Translations under genes and position numbers: made by a program
Assembly (NCBI GenBank): GCA_945836355.1
Contig: CAMALD010000016.1
Span: forward strand, 1 to 11,842
Reading direction: 5' to 3'
Length of the DNA: 11,842 nt
DNA from: an uncultured Lachnospiraceae bacterium
GTDB taxonomy: Bacteria > Bacillota > Clostridia > Lachnospirales > Lachnospiraceae
Shown here: positions 6,503 to 11,842 of the stretch, in pieces
Layout: each line of letters starts with the position of its first letter
How positions within the stretch are numbered: position 1 is the first letter of the stretch
The notes under the pieces: generated by a model
The model's input: the letters and a program-made list of their open reading frames with translations, nothing else
What the model was told of the DNA's origin: nothing
Databases searched by the model: none

Positions 6503-7171
6503 CTATATCTGATACAGGTGGAAATGATTTTTTTTCACATCAATTAATCCGTCCTGCTTCATTTTACTGAGCTCTCCGGAAAGTGCGCTGCGGTCGACAT
6601 TCAAAAAGTCTGCAAGCTGCTGGCGGTTGAACGGTATGTCAAATTCATATCTTCCGTGCAGTGCCGCCTGATCGGACAGGTACGAGAGCAGGCGCCCGCG
6701 AATGGATTTTGCGGAGGTGTAAAATATGCGTCGGGACAGATGCAGATTTTTTTGCGCGGAAATTTCTAAAAGATTGCGCAGTATAATGCTGCGGTATGGA
6801 AATGAATCCGCACAATCGGAAAGCAGACGTTTGGTATCAAAAAACAAAATACGTGTCTGCTCCGCTGCGATGACATTGACCATAGTCCTGGACTCCGGCA
6901 CACAGGCATAGCTCTCCGAAAACACCTGTCCGGGGCCGAGCTGGTTGAGAATGCTTTTATTTCCCCAGACATCGTCGTTTTCAATACGGACATGCCCCTC
7001 CAAAATGAGTCCGAATGAGTGTACCGACTCCCCTGCATGTAAAATACAGGCATTTTTTCTGTAGGACTTTTCTCGCGCTGACAGGGAATCCATCACCTGC
7101 CAGACCTCTGCCACCGGGATATCGCGAAATAAAGAAGAGTTTATTGTTTTTAATAAAATTGAATTTTCCAT
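6503..7171 (-). CDS. Crp/Fnr family transcriptional regulator (HcpR-like by context)
   Basis: 222 residues, normal length for the family. Residues about 15-120 form the cyclic-nucleotide-binding-like sensor barrel (LHAGESVHSFGLILEGHVRI, GPGQVFSES), followed by a dimerisation helix (about 125-160) and a C-terminal winged helix with the recognition motif FNRQQLADFLNVDRSALSGE (181-200). There is no N-terminal cysteine cluster as in E. coli FNR, and the canonical cAMP-contact residues are not evident, so the effector is unknown. In clostridia, regulators beside FrdX-like ferredoxins belong to the nitrosative-stress HcpR type; assigning that role here is inference from the neighbour. AAGGTGA five bases before the ATG supports the start. 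The gene is divergent from the ferredoxin gene, with a perfect palindrome between them that is the likely operator for both. Confidence 0.9.
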   Translation of the reverse strand: MENSILLKTINSSLFRDIPVAEVWQVMDSLSAREKSYRKNACILHAGESVHSFGLILEGHVRIENDDVWGNKSILNQLGPGQVFSESYACVPESRTMVNVIAAEQTRILFFDTKRLLSDCADSFPYRSIILRNLLEISAQKNLHLSRRIFYTSAKSIRGRLLSYLSDQAALHGRYEFDIPFNRQQLADFLNVDRSALSGELSKMKQDGLIDVKKNHFHLYQI

Positions 7172-7197
7172 AAAATCACCTTAAAGTTTATAATTTG

Positions 7198-7213
7198 TGT
7201 TGTTATAACAACA
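7198..7213. promoter_or_regulatory. Perfect 16-bp palindrome, probable Crp/Fnr-type operator
   Basis: TGTTGTTATAACAACA is an exact inverted repeat in the 106-base gap between the divergent Crp/Fnr regulator and FrdX-like genes. Crp/Fnr dimers bind symmetric sites of about this length with conserved outer half-sites. The centre is between 7205 and 7206. It lies 26 bases upstream of the regulator's start codon, where binding could also repress that gene. Confidence 0.7.
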
Positions 7214-7247
7214 TACTATCCGCTAAAAGCATAGTATAGTATCCGCG
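7212..7247 (+). promoter_or_regulatory. Predicted class II activated promoter of the FrdX-like gene
   Basis: A -10-like box TATAGT at 7235-7240 predicts transcription from about 7247. The -35 position (7212-7217, CATACT) does not resemble TTGACA, as expected where an activator replaces -35 contacts. The palindrome at 7198-7213 is then centred at -41.5, the standard class II position for Crp/Fnr activators. The leader to the ATG at 7278 is about 31 bases. A shifted -10 box (TAGTAT at 7232-7237 or 7237-7242) would alter this by a few bases. Confidence 0.5.
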
Positions 7248-7277
7248 TAAACTCAAGCACAAAATAAGGAGGATAAT

Positions 7278-8000
7278 ATGATTAGACAAATCATTCAGAT
7301 TGATGAGGAAAAGTGTAACGGCTGCGGACTCTGTGTCAATGCATGCCACGAGTCGGCAATCGGTATTGTGGATGGTAAGGCAAAGCTGTTGAGAGACGAT
7401 TATTGTGATGGGTTTGGCGACTGCCTTCCGGCATGCCCGACCGGAGCCATTTCGTTTGTAGAGCGTGAAGCAGCGGCTTATGATGAGGAGGCTGTACAGC
7501 GTAACAAGGTTCAAAAGGAGGCTGCTGCAGAGCCTCAGGGCTGTCCCGGTACCAGAATGCGCCGGATACAGCGTAACAGTGCATCCGGCGCAATAGCAGG
7601 AAACAATGCAGCCGGAGAGGCGTCGGAAGCAGCGCAGGAGTCCGAGCTGCGCCAATGGCCGGTGCAGATTAAGCTTGCGCCGCTGCAGGCACCGTATTTT
7701 GAAGGCGCAGATTTGCTGATTGCAGCGGATTGTACCGCATATGCATATGCAAATTTCCATCGCGAGTTCATACGCGGCAGGGTAACACTGGTCGGCTGCC
7801 CGAAGCTGGACGATGTGGATTACAGTGAGAAGCTTGCGGAAATCATCCGGAGAAATGAAATTAGAAGTGTGACTATTGTGCGCATGGAGGTACCATGCTG
7901 CGGCGGATTGGAGCATGCAGCCGTCACAGCGATGAAAAGCAGCGGCAAATTCCTGCCGTGGCAGGTGGTAACGATTTCTATCGATGGCAGACGGCTGTAA
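7278..8000 (+). CDS. 4Fe-4S ferredoxin-type protein, FrdX-like
   Basis: 240 residues. The N-terminus is a bacterial ferredoxin domain. Cluster I is CNGCGLCVNAC (C13, C16, C19, C23). The second motif CDGFGDCLPACP keeps C43, C49 and C53 but has F46 where the second cysteine is expected. A variable Ala/Glu/Gln-rich linker (about 66-125) leads to a conserved C-terminal domain with ADLLIAADCTAYAYANFHR (144-162), LVGCPKLDDVDY (171-182) and VPCCGG (205-210), giving extra cysteines C89, C152, C174, C207 and C208. This layout is that of clostridial FrdX-like proteins, often next to hydroxylamine reductase hcp and an HcpR regulator; an electron-transfer role in nitrosative stress is inferred. No hcp is in the window. 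AAGGAGG six bases before the ATG gives a clear start. The gene is divergent from a Crp/Fnr regulator and carries its own predicted activated promoter. Confidence 0.85.
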   Translation: MIRQIIQIDEEKCNGCGLCVNACHESAIGIVDGKAKLLRDDYCDGFGDCLPACPTGAISFVEREAAAYDEEAVQRNKVQKEAAAEPQGCPGTRMRRIQRNSASGAIAGNNAAGEASEAAQESELRQWPVQIKLAPLQAPYFEGADLLIAADCTAYAYANFHREFIRGRVTLVGCPKLDDVDYSEKLAEIIRRNEIRSVTIVRMEVPCCGGLEHAAVTAMKSSGKFLPWQVVTISIDGRRL

Positions 8001-8020
8001 AACTTGGGAGGCAAAAACGG

Positions 8021-8049
8021 TTGACAAACCCACTGATATCAAGTATACT
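8021..8049 (+). promoter_or_regulatory. Strong housekeeping promoter of the SRP RNA gene
   Basis: TTGACA at 8021-8026 and TATACT at 8044-8049 are separated by exactly 17 bases: a consensus -35 and a five-of-six -10. Transcription should start near 8056. It begins 21 bases after the FrdX-like stop codon, with no terminator visible in between, so read-through from the upstream gene into the SRP RNA is possible. Confidence 0.88.
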
Positions 8050-8097
8050 AAAACTCACATCTCATGACGAAGATGCGTTCTTAATAATCTGTCAAAA

Positions 8098-8366
8098 AGT
8101 TTCCGCGCAGCCGGGGAGATAGCGGTGCCCTGTACCTGCAATCCGCTACAGCAGGGGTGATGATGCGCCGAGGGTGATGCTTTGTGGAGCCGCCCTCTAT
8201 AAGCGATGTTGACGTTTGGGTCTTACGCAATGGGAATTCATGAACCGTGTCAGGGCAGGAATGCAGCAGCACTAAGTGAAAGCTCCCATGTGCCGTGAGG
8301 TCGCCTGGACCGAGTTGGCTGTAGAGGTACCGTCTGTGAAGGTTATTCGAAGCGTGTCGCGCGGAT
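8098..8366 (+). ncRNA. ffs: Signal recognition particle RNA, large Gram-positive type
   Basis: RNA scaffold of the signal recognition particle, which binds Ffh and targets nascent membrane and secreted proteins. The Alu-type 5' domain is visible: AGCGGTGCCCTGTACCTGCA then ATCCGCTACAGCAGGG, where AGCGG (8121-8125) pairs with CCGCT (8143-8147) and CCTGC (8135-8139) with GCAGG (8151-8155). The conserved Ffh-binding domain is at 8247-8276: GTGTCAGGGCAGGAATGCAG then CAGCACTAAG, preceded by GGTCTTACGCAA and followed by TGCCGTGAGGTCGCCTGG. CCGCGC (8103-8108) pairs with GCGCGG (8359-8364), closing the molecule at about 270 nucleotides. The consensus promoter at 8021-8049 implies a precursor with a 5' leader of about 40 bases. 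No terminator hairpin with a T-run follows the 3' end. The exact ends are estimates. Confidence 0.92.
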
Positions 8367-8579
8367 TTAAAATTGGTCAAGATATGCTATGTCGCCCATA
8401 TAATGAATCACTTTCGTTTCATTGGTTACACACGCCGGCATACAATTGTATATAATGCAATCCACATATTTTATCATTTGATAACCCACGGCATTTATGA
8501 TATCCTGATCCTGAAAACTCAACTTCTCAATCCCATTGTTCTTTAACCAGTCCGAAATCAGGTCGCCAAAATGAACCAT
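8367..8579 (-). pseudogene. Fragment of a GT8-type glycosyltransferase
   Basis: An open frame of 70 codons resembling only the C-terminal part of family 8 glycosyltransferases: LSFQDQDIINAV, then IKYVDCIIYNCMP, then TKVIHYMGD. In GT8 enzymes these correspond to the DQD region, the YN motif before the substrate loop, and the HY/HF-x-G segment that normally continues KPW. Here similarity stops right after KVIHYMGD, a stop follows seven residues later, and the nucleotide-binding DxD half is absent upstream, where an in-frame stop directly precedes the ATG. I therefore read it as a fragment cut at both ends. A weak AAAGG lies nine bases before the ATG, so a 70-residue product cannot be excluded. 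The frame ends almost exactly at the 3' end of the SRP RNA, on the opposite strand. Confidence 0.5.
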
Positions 8580-8855
8580 TTAAGATACCTTTATATGAAT
8601 GCTGATTCTCACTCATTATTATATCGCCTTGTAATGATTTATACAAGGATTTCCCAGGAGAAATCCAGTATTTCTGTGGTTTCCGGGTGAATGTTCAGTC
8701 ACAATGCCATTAACTTAAGGGAAGTAAACCTTTTTTCAAAAAAATCTTCCCGTATGAGACAATTTCGTATATAATAACAGTCAGGGAATGCTGATGAATC
8801 AGAAATTCCAGAGGGTAAAAAGCAGTATTGGGCTTACATAAAGGGAAGGTTATTT
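8580..8855. other. Intergenic region with several small inverted repeats
   Basis: The AT-rich gap of 276 bases before the 779-residue gene holds three inverted repeats. CCTTGTA (8627-8633) pairs with TACAAGG (8642-8648). GGATTTC (8647-8653) pairs with GAAATCC (8660-8666) and shares two bases with the first stem, so the two exclude each other. GGGAAG (8719-8724) pairs with CTTCCC (8746-8751), enclosing TTTTTT-C-AAAAAAA (8731-8744). No small coding region with a ribosome site was recognised here. Confidence 0.55.
8747..8775 (+). promoter_or_regulatory. Possible promoter of the 779-residue gene
   Basis: TATAAT at 8770-8775 is a perfect -10 box. At 17 bases upstream the -35 position reads TTCCCG (8747-8752), a weak match, so the promoter may need help from an activator. 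The -35 overlaps the right arm of the inverted repeat 8719-8751. The predicted start near 8782 leaves a leader of about 75 bases before the ATG at 8856. Confidence 0.45.
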
Positions 8856-11195
8856 ATGGGAATCAGGTTAAAAGTCAATGAAATGAATGAAATTTCAAAG
8901 GGAACAGTGATTTATGATGCCGGGGCGCCGGTGGATTACATATGCGTGTTGTTAAAGGGGCGTGTGGAGCTGTATAACGAAGGAAGCCGTGTGTTGTTTG
9001 GAAACGGCAGCTTTCTGGGGGTGCAGGATCTTGGCATGGGCAGATATCTTAGCAGCTGTATGGCGGTGGAGGACAGCATTATTTATGCATTTCCGGCAGC
9101 CGGCCCGCAGATTGTGGAGCGCATTTTGTCGATAAATAAGGATTACCACGGGCTGATGATGTATGCGGTGGTTCGTTATGTCAGCATGCTGTACCATATC
9201 CGTGAGGCGATGAAGGCAAAAGCGGAGGAGGGGTACAAGCTGCTGATGAGCCTGTATCATGAGTATATTGGCTGTGCGCGTGAAATCGGCATGCTTTCGC
9301 CTAAAATTACGGAGATTGAGAGCTTTGCGGCGATGGATACCGATTCGGTAATCGATCAGAAAAAGCTGGAATATTATCTGGAGATGGCGTCGGTTCCGTT
9401 GGATGTCATCAAAGCCTTTTATGGCAGCAGCATTGGGCTGACTCAGTATCCGCTGGAGCAGGCAGGCGGGGTGTGTACGGAGCTTATTCTGGAAAATACA
9501 GAATATGCCAGGTACCTGATATCTTTGAGAAAGCTTCTTTTTGCATCCGAGAACGAGGGGCTGATTGCAGGCATGGCAAAGCTGCTTTTCCGCACAAAAA
9601 CGGACAAAAACGGCGAAACGGTCAGCAAACGGCTCAGCGGGCAGGTGGATGCCTGTATGGATCTCCTGAATGGAATTGAAGAGCTTTTGGAGAAAAAGAC
9701 AGGACAGACTGCCTTTGCAGACCGCGAGAAGATAGAAAAGCTATATGTGTCCATTCTTACCGGTAAGCCGGAGGAGAGCAGCGGCATCGGGGAAATTCGA
9801 ACCGAGGACGATGAGCTTGTCCTTTTGGAGGATTCCCTTGGGCAGATTACCGGGTTTGCAGGCTTTGATGCGGAGAAGACGGAGCAGTTTCGTATTTTGC
9901 TGCATGGCTTTGAGGAATTGCAGGACAAGACTGCAACCGATGATACGTCACGTCAGCTGCGCCGCGGTATATCGGCTTTGTTTTATGATCTCTATGAGAT
10001 GGTATTTCTGCGTGCAGGAGGCAGAAGAGATCTGCCTAAGCCGGTGGACTTATTTTTAAATTTTGGTTTCCTTTCGGAAAAATTGCTGACGGACAGCGAG
10101 AAAAAATATCTGATGTCCTTAATCGGGGTAAAATTCACCGGACCGTGCGGCAACGGCAGGGTGTATACCATCCGCGAATGGCTGAATACGGTATTTGAGG
10201 GGAAGCGTGAGCCGTCCAAGAGCGAGATGGATGAGGATTATACCGAGTACGTCCGCAATCTGCGCAAATCCAACAAGATTACGGACAAGGATGAGCAGCA
10301 GCTGATGCTGGACTGTCACAAAAAGCTGAGCTACGAGATACGGAATATGTTCCAGAGCAATAACCGCATGGTGAACGGACAGATTTCTACCTTTGTTCCG
10401 GTGCTGCATCATGAGATGTTTTTCCAGGAGCCGCAGAGCATGCTGCTTGACCTGCCGAAGCTCGATGCGGTGGTGGAGCGGCTCAAGAGCATTGATTACA
10501 GCGTATTTTACCGTGATGTTTTGTATTCCAGACCGGATAAGGGGATTGATAAAATCTACATTCAGAAGGAGTATTATCCGGATATCATTCTGATGCCTAC
10601 GGCGGGCTCCCGCTCGTCCATGTGGCAGGAGTGCGCGGGCAAGCGCAGGGAGTCGGCGGGCAGATTTATCTTCCCGGTATTTTTCGAGGGAGATCTGGAG
10701 AGTGCGATGGCGAAAATGTTTGGCCGTTATCGCTGGGAATTGTGCCGTTTTCTGCAGGGAGGAAGCTGGAACAACATCAAATACCATTCGCTTACCTCGG
10801 AGTATTGCGATTATATACAGTTTTACCGCAAGAATCACGATCTTTCGGAGGAGCGCAAGGAAAAGCTGAAGCTGCAGATACAGAAGGCGAAGAACAGCAC
10901 CCGGGAAGTGTTTGTCATGGATTATGAGCTCTGGGTGCGCAGTGAGTCGACGGGCGCGATTCGGCTGAATAAGGCGGCGCGCGATATTCTGGCACTGTAT
11001 TGTCCGTTTGCGAAGAAGGTGCGCAAGGCGCTGGTCGGTCAGCCTATCTTTGAGGAAGCGCTTGCAAGGGCGGAAAGAGAGCGGGCGAAAGCAGCCTATG
11101 AGATGGACATTCGCATCCGGCAGATTGCTAGGGATACGAAGGAAGATGTACCGAAGGAAATTATGGATACTCTTAAGTATTATCAGAATAATTAG
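8856..11195 (+). CDS. Large protein with degenerate cyclic-nucleotide-binding-like N-terminus; function unknown
   Basis: 779 residues, no signal peptide or membrane segment. Residues about 8-80 have the shape of a cyclic-nucleotide-binding barrel (GTVIYDAGAPVDYICVLLKG, then RVELYNEG, and FGNGSFLGVQDLG), but the phosphate-binding FGE...RxA cassette of Crp/PKA is not recognisable: FLGVQD stands at the FGE position. It may not bind cAMP. There is no DNA-binding helix-turn-helix at the end of this domain. The remaining roughly 660 residues match nothing I recognise; they look mostly helical, with mixed Lys/Glu segments and a charged, coiled-coil-like stretch near the C-terminus (EEALARAERERAKAAYEMD). 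The C-terminal third is rich in aromatics and arginine (YYPDIILMPTAGSRSSMWQE, FGRYRWELCRFLQGGSW). GGGAAGG about six bases before the ATG supports the start. The kleisin-like gene begins 58 bases after the stop on the same strand with no terminator between, suggesting an operon. Confidence 0.75.
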   Translation: MGIRLKVNEMNEISKGTVIYDAGAPVDYICVLLKGRVELYNEGSRVLFGNGSFLGVQDLGMGRYLSSCMAVEDSIIYAFPAAGPQIVERILSINKDYHGLMMYAVVRYVSMLYHIREAMKAKAEEGYKLLMSLYHEYIGCAREIGMLSPKITEIESFAAMDTDSVIDQKKLEYYLEMASVPLDVIKAFYGSSIGLTQYPLEQAGGVCTELILENTEYARYLISLRKLLFASENEGLIAGMAKLLFRTKTDKNGETVSKRLSGQVDACMDLLNGIEELLEKKTGQTAFADREKIEKLYVSILTGKPEESSGIGEIRTEDDELVLLEDSLGQITGFAGFDAEKTEQFRILLHGFEELQDKTATDDTSRQLRRGISALFYDLYEMVFLRAGGRRDLPKPVDLFLNFGFLSEKLLTDSEKKYLMSLIGVKFTGPCGNGRVYTIREWLNTVFEGKREPSKSEMDEDYTEYVRNLRKSNKITDKDEQQLMLDCHKKLSYEIRNMFQSNNRMVNGQISTFVPVLHHEMFFQEPQSMLLDLPKLDAVVERLKSIDYSVFYRDVLYSRPDKGIDKIYIQKEYYPDIILMPTAGSRSSMWQECAGKRRESAGRFIFPVFFEGDLESAMAKMFGRYRWELCRFLQGGSWNNIKYHSLTSEYCDYIQFYRKNHDLSEERKEKLKLQIQKAKNSTREVFVMDYELWVRSESTGAIRLNKAARDILALYCPFAKKVRKALVGQPIFEEALARAERERAKAAYEMDIRIRQIARDTKEDVPKEIMDTLKYYQNN

Positions 11196-11253
11196 GAACG
11201 ACTGGTCGTAAGCGGGAAACGGCTGTCAATAGAATTGTGGGAGGAAAAGGGAA

Positions 11254-11842
11254 ATGGCTGTTGAGACAGGATATCGCCTGATGAATGATATTATCGATAA
11301 TCATAGTGAGCGAATGCAGAATCTCAAGCGCTATTTCCCTTTTTTTGCGCTGCAGGCAACCACGCTCTCCCAGTTTCATGAGGGAAAATATGCTTTTCTG
11401 GACATGGGTTATATCACGCTTGCCCTGCTGCGTTTCTTTATCGAGGAGAACAATTTTAACGAGCGCGAGGTGACGCTGAAACAGGCACATGCCTTTCTGA
11501 CAGAGACCTTAAGGCGGGATTTCGTACTAAATCTGGAAGCGGAGGAGGAAAAGGAGCTGGTCACCTACCTGTTTGATAAAATCCGCAATGACGGTAAACC
11601 GTTTGAGATGGACTATTTCGACCCCGTGGACAAAAAGCGGAAGACTGCCCGCATGAAGCTGATAGAGAGCGGTTTATCGGGCGGGAATGTAGTGTATTCC
11701 ATCAGTTCCGATGCTATAGAGTTTTACCTTGACACAAAGGAAATCCGGGAAGAGAGCAAGATTAATATCGAGCAGCTTCTTTTGGAAAAAATGATACAGA
11801 CGAAGAATTTTTCCGGTGGAGTTGAGGTGGTGAGACGGATGT
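11254..11842 (+). CDS. Kleisin-like winged-helix protein (MukF/MksF/JetA-like), N-terminal 196 residues (runs off right edge)
   Basis: Open from the ATG to the window end with no stop; GGGAGG nine bases upstream supports the start. The visible 196 residues begin MAVETGYRLMNDIIDNHSER. Residues about 25-110 are helical (YFPFFALQATTLSQFHEGKY, MGYITLALLRFFIEENNF). Residues about 128-196 contain KTARMKLIESG, then a beta-hairpin-like VVYSISSDAIEFYLDTKEI, then INIEQLLLEKMIQTKNFSGG. That last order, a winged-helix wing reading 'Y-x-I/L-x-x-[DE]-[AG]-x-[ED]-F/L-x-x-x-T-K-E' then 'I-E-Q-L-L-L-x-K', is the pattern I associate with kleisin-type subunits of MukBEF/MksBEF and Wadjet-like SMC complexes. This is recognition from memory and is not proven. 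The C-terminal half and following genes lie outside the window. Confidence 0.6.
   Translation, partial: MAVETGYRLMNDIIDNHSERMQNLKRYFPFFALQATTLSQFHEGKYAFLDMGYITLALLRFFIEENNFNEREVTLKQAHAFLTETLRRDFVLNLEAEEEKELVTYLFDKIRNDGKPFEMDYFDPVDKKRKTARMKLIESGLSGGNVVYSISSDAIEFYLDTKEIREESKINIEQLLLEKMIQTKNFSGGVEVVRRM

Noticed and set aside
7203..8042. Minus-strand open frame of 279 codons opposite the FrdX-like gene
   Set aside because: It is antisense to a gene with clear ferredoxin motifs, has no ribosome site, and its composition (Cys/Leu/His-rich without domains) is that of a shadow frame.
10119..10838. Minus-strand open frame of 239 codons inside the 779-residue gene
   Set aside because: It has no ribosome site or recognisable domain. 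The plus-strand frame is continuous through it with a good start and operon context.

Overview
The window looks like a chromosomal stretch from an anaerobic Firmicute of class Clostridia, most likely family Lachnospiraceae. This is inferred from the gene content: an oxygen-sensitive radical-SAM activase of the NrdG2 type, a clostridial 4Fe-4S protein beside a Crp/Fnr regulator, a large Gram-positive-type SRP RNA, an Rpn-family remnant with GF-N-D-G repeats, and several proteins typical of gut Lachnospiraceae. Ribosome sites are strong GGAGG types throughout.

Left part (1-2894, minus strand): the first 110 codons of an ABC-F ATPase lie 24 bases downstream of a 738-residue membrane-anchored protein that appears to join a propeller-like N-terminal half to a family-1 solute-binding-protein-like half. 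Upstream is a 323-base divergent intergenic region with two copies of a 25-base repeat, each followed by a perfect hairpin.

Middle-left (2895-6500): a plus-strand gene of an uncharacterised Lachnospiraceae family overlaps tail-to-tail with a minus-strand run. In transcription order that run is an Rpn C-terminal remnant with 12-base tandem repeats, tadA, an nrdG-like activase coupled to tadA by an ATGA overlap, and a GNAT acetyltransferase.

Middle-right (6503-8579): a Crp/Fnr regulator and an FrdX-like 4Fe-4S protein are divergent. A perfect 16-bp palindrome sits between them, centred at -41.5 from the start predicted by a TATAGT box, as expected for a class II activated promoter. The ferredoxin gene is followed by a consensus promoter and the SRP RNA gene. 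A fragment of a GT8-type glycosyltransferase abuts the SRP RNA 3' end on the opposite strand.

Right part (8856-11842): a 779-residue protein with a degenerate cyclic-nucleotide-binding-like N-terminus and a large unrecognised remainder is followed, 58 bases on, by a gene that runs off the window. The 196 visible residues of the latter resemble kleisin-type winged-helix subunits (MukF/MksF/Wadjet JetA-like). This pair is the best candidate for an undescribed system, but its decisive neighbours lie beyond the right edge.
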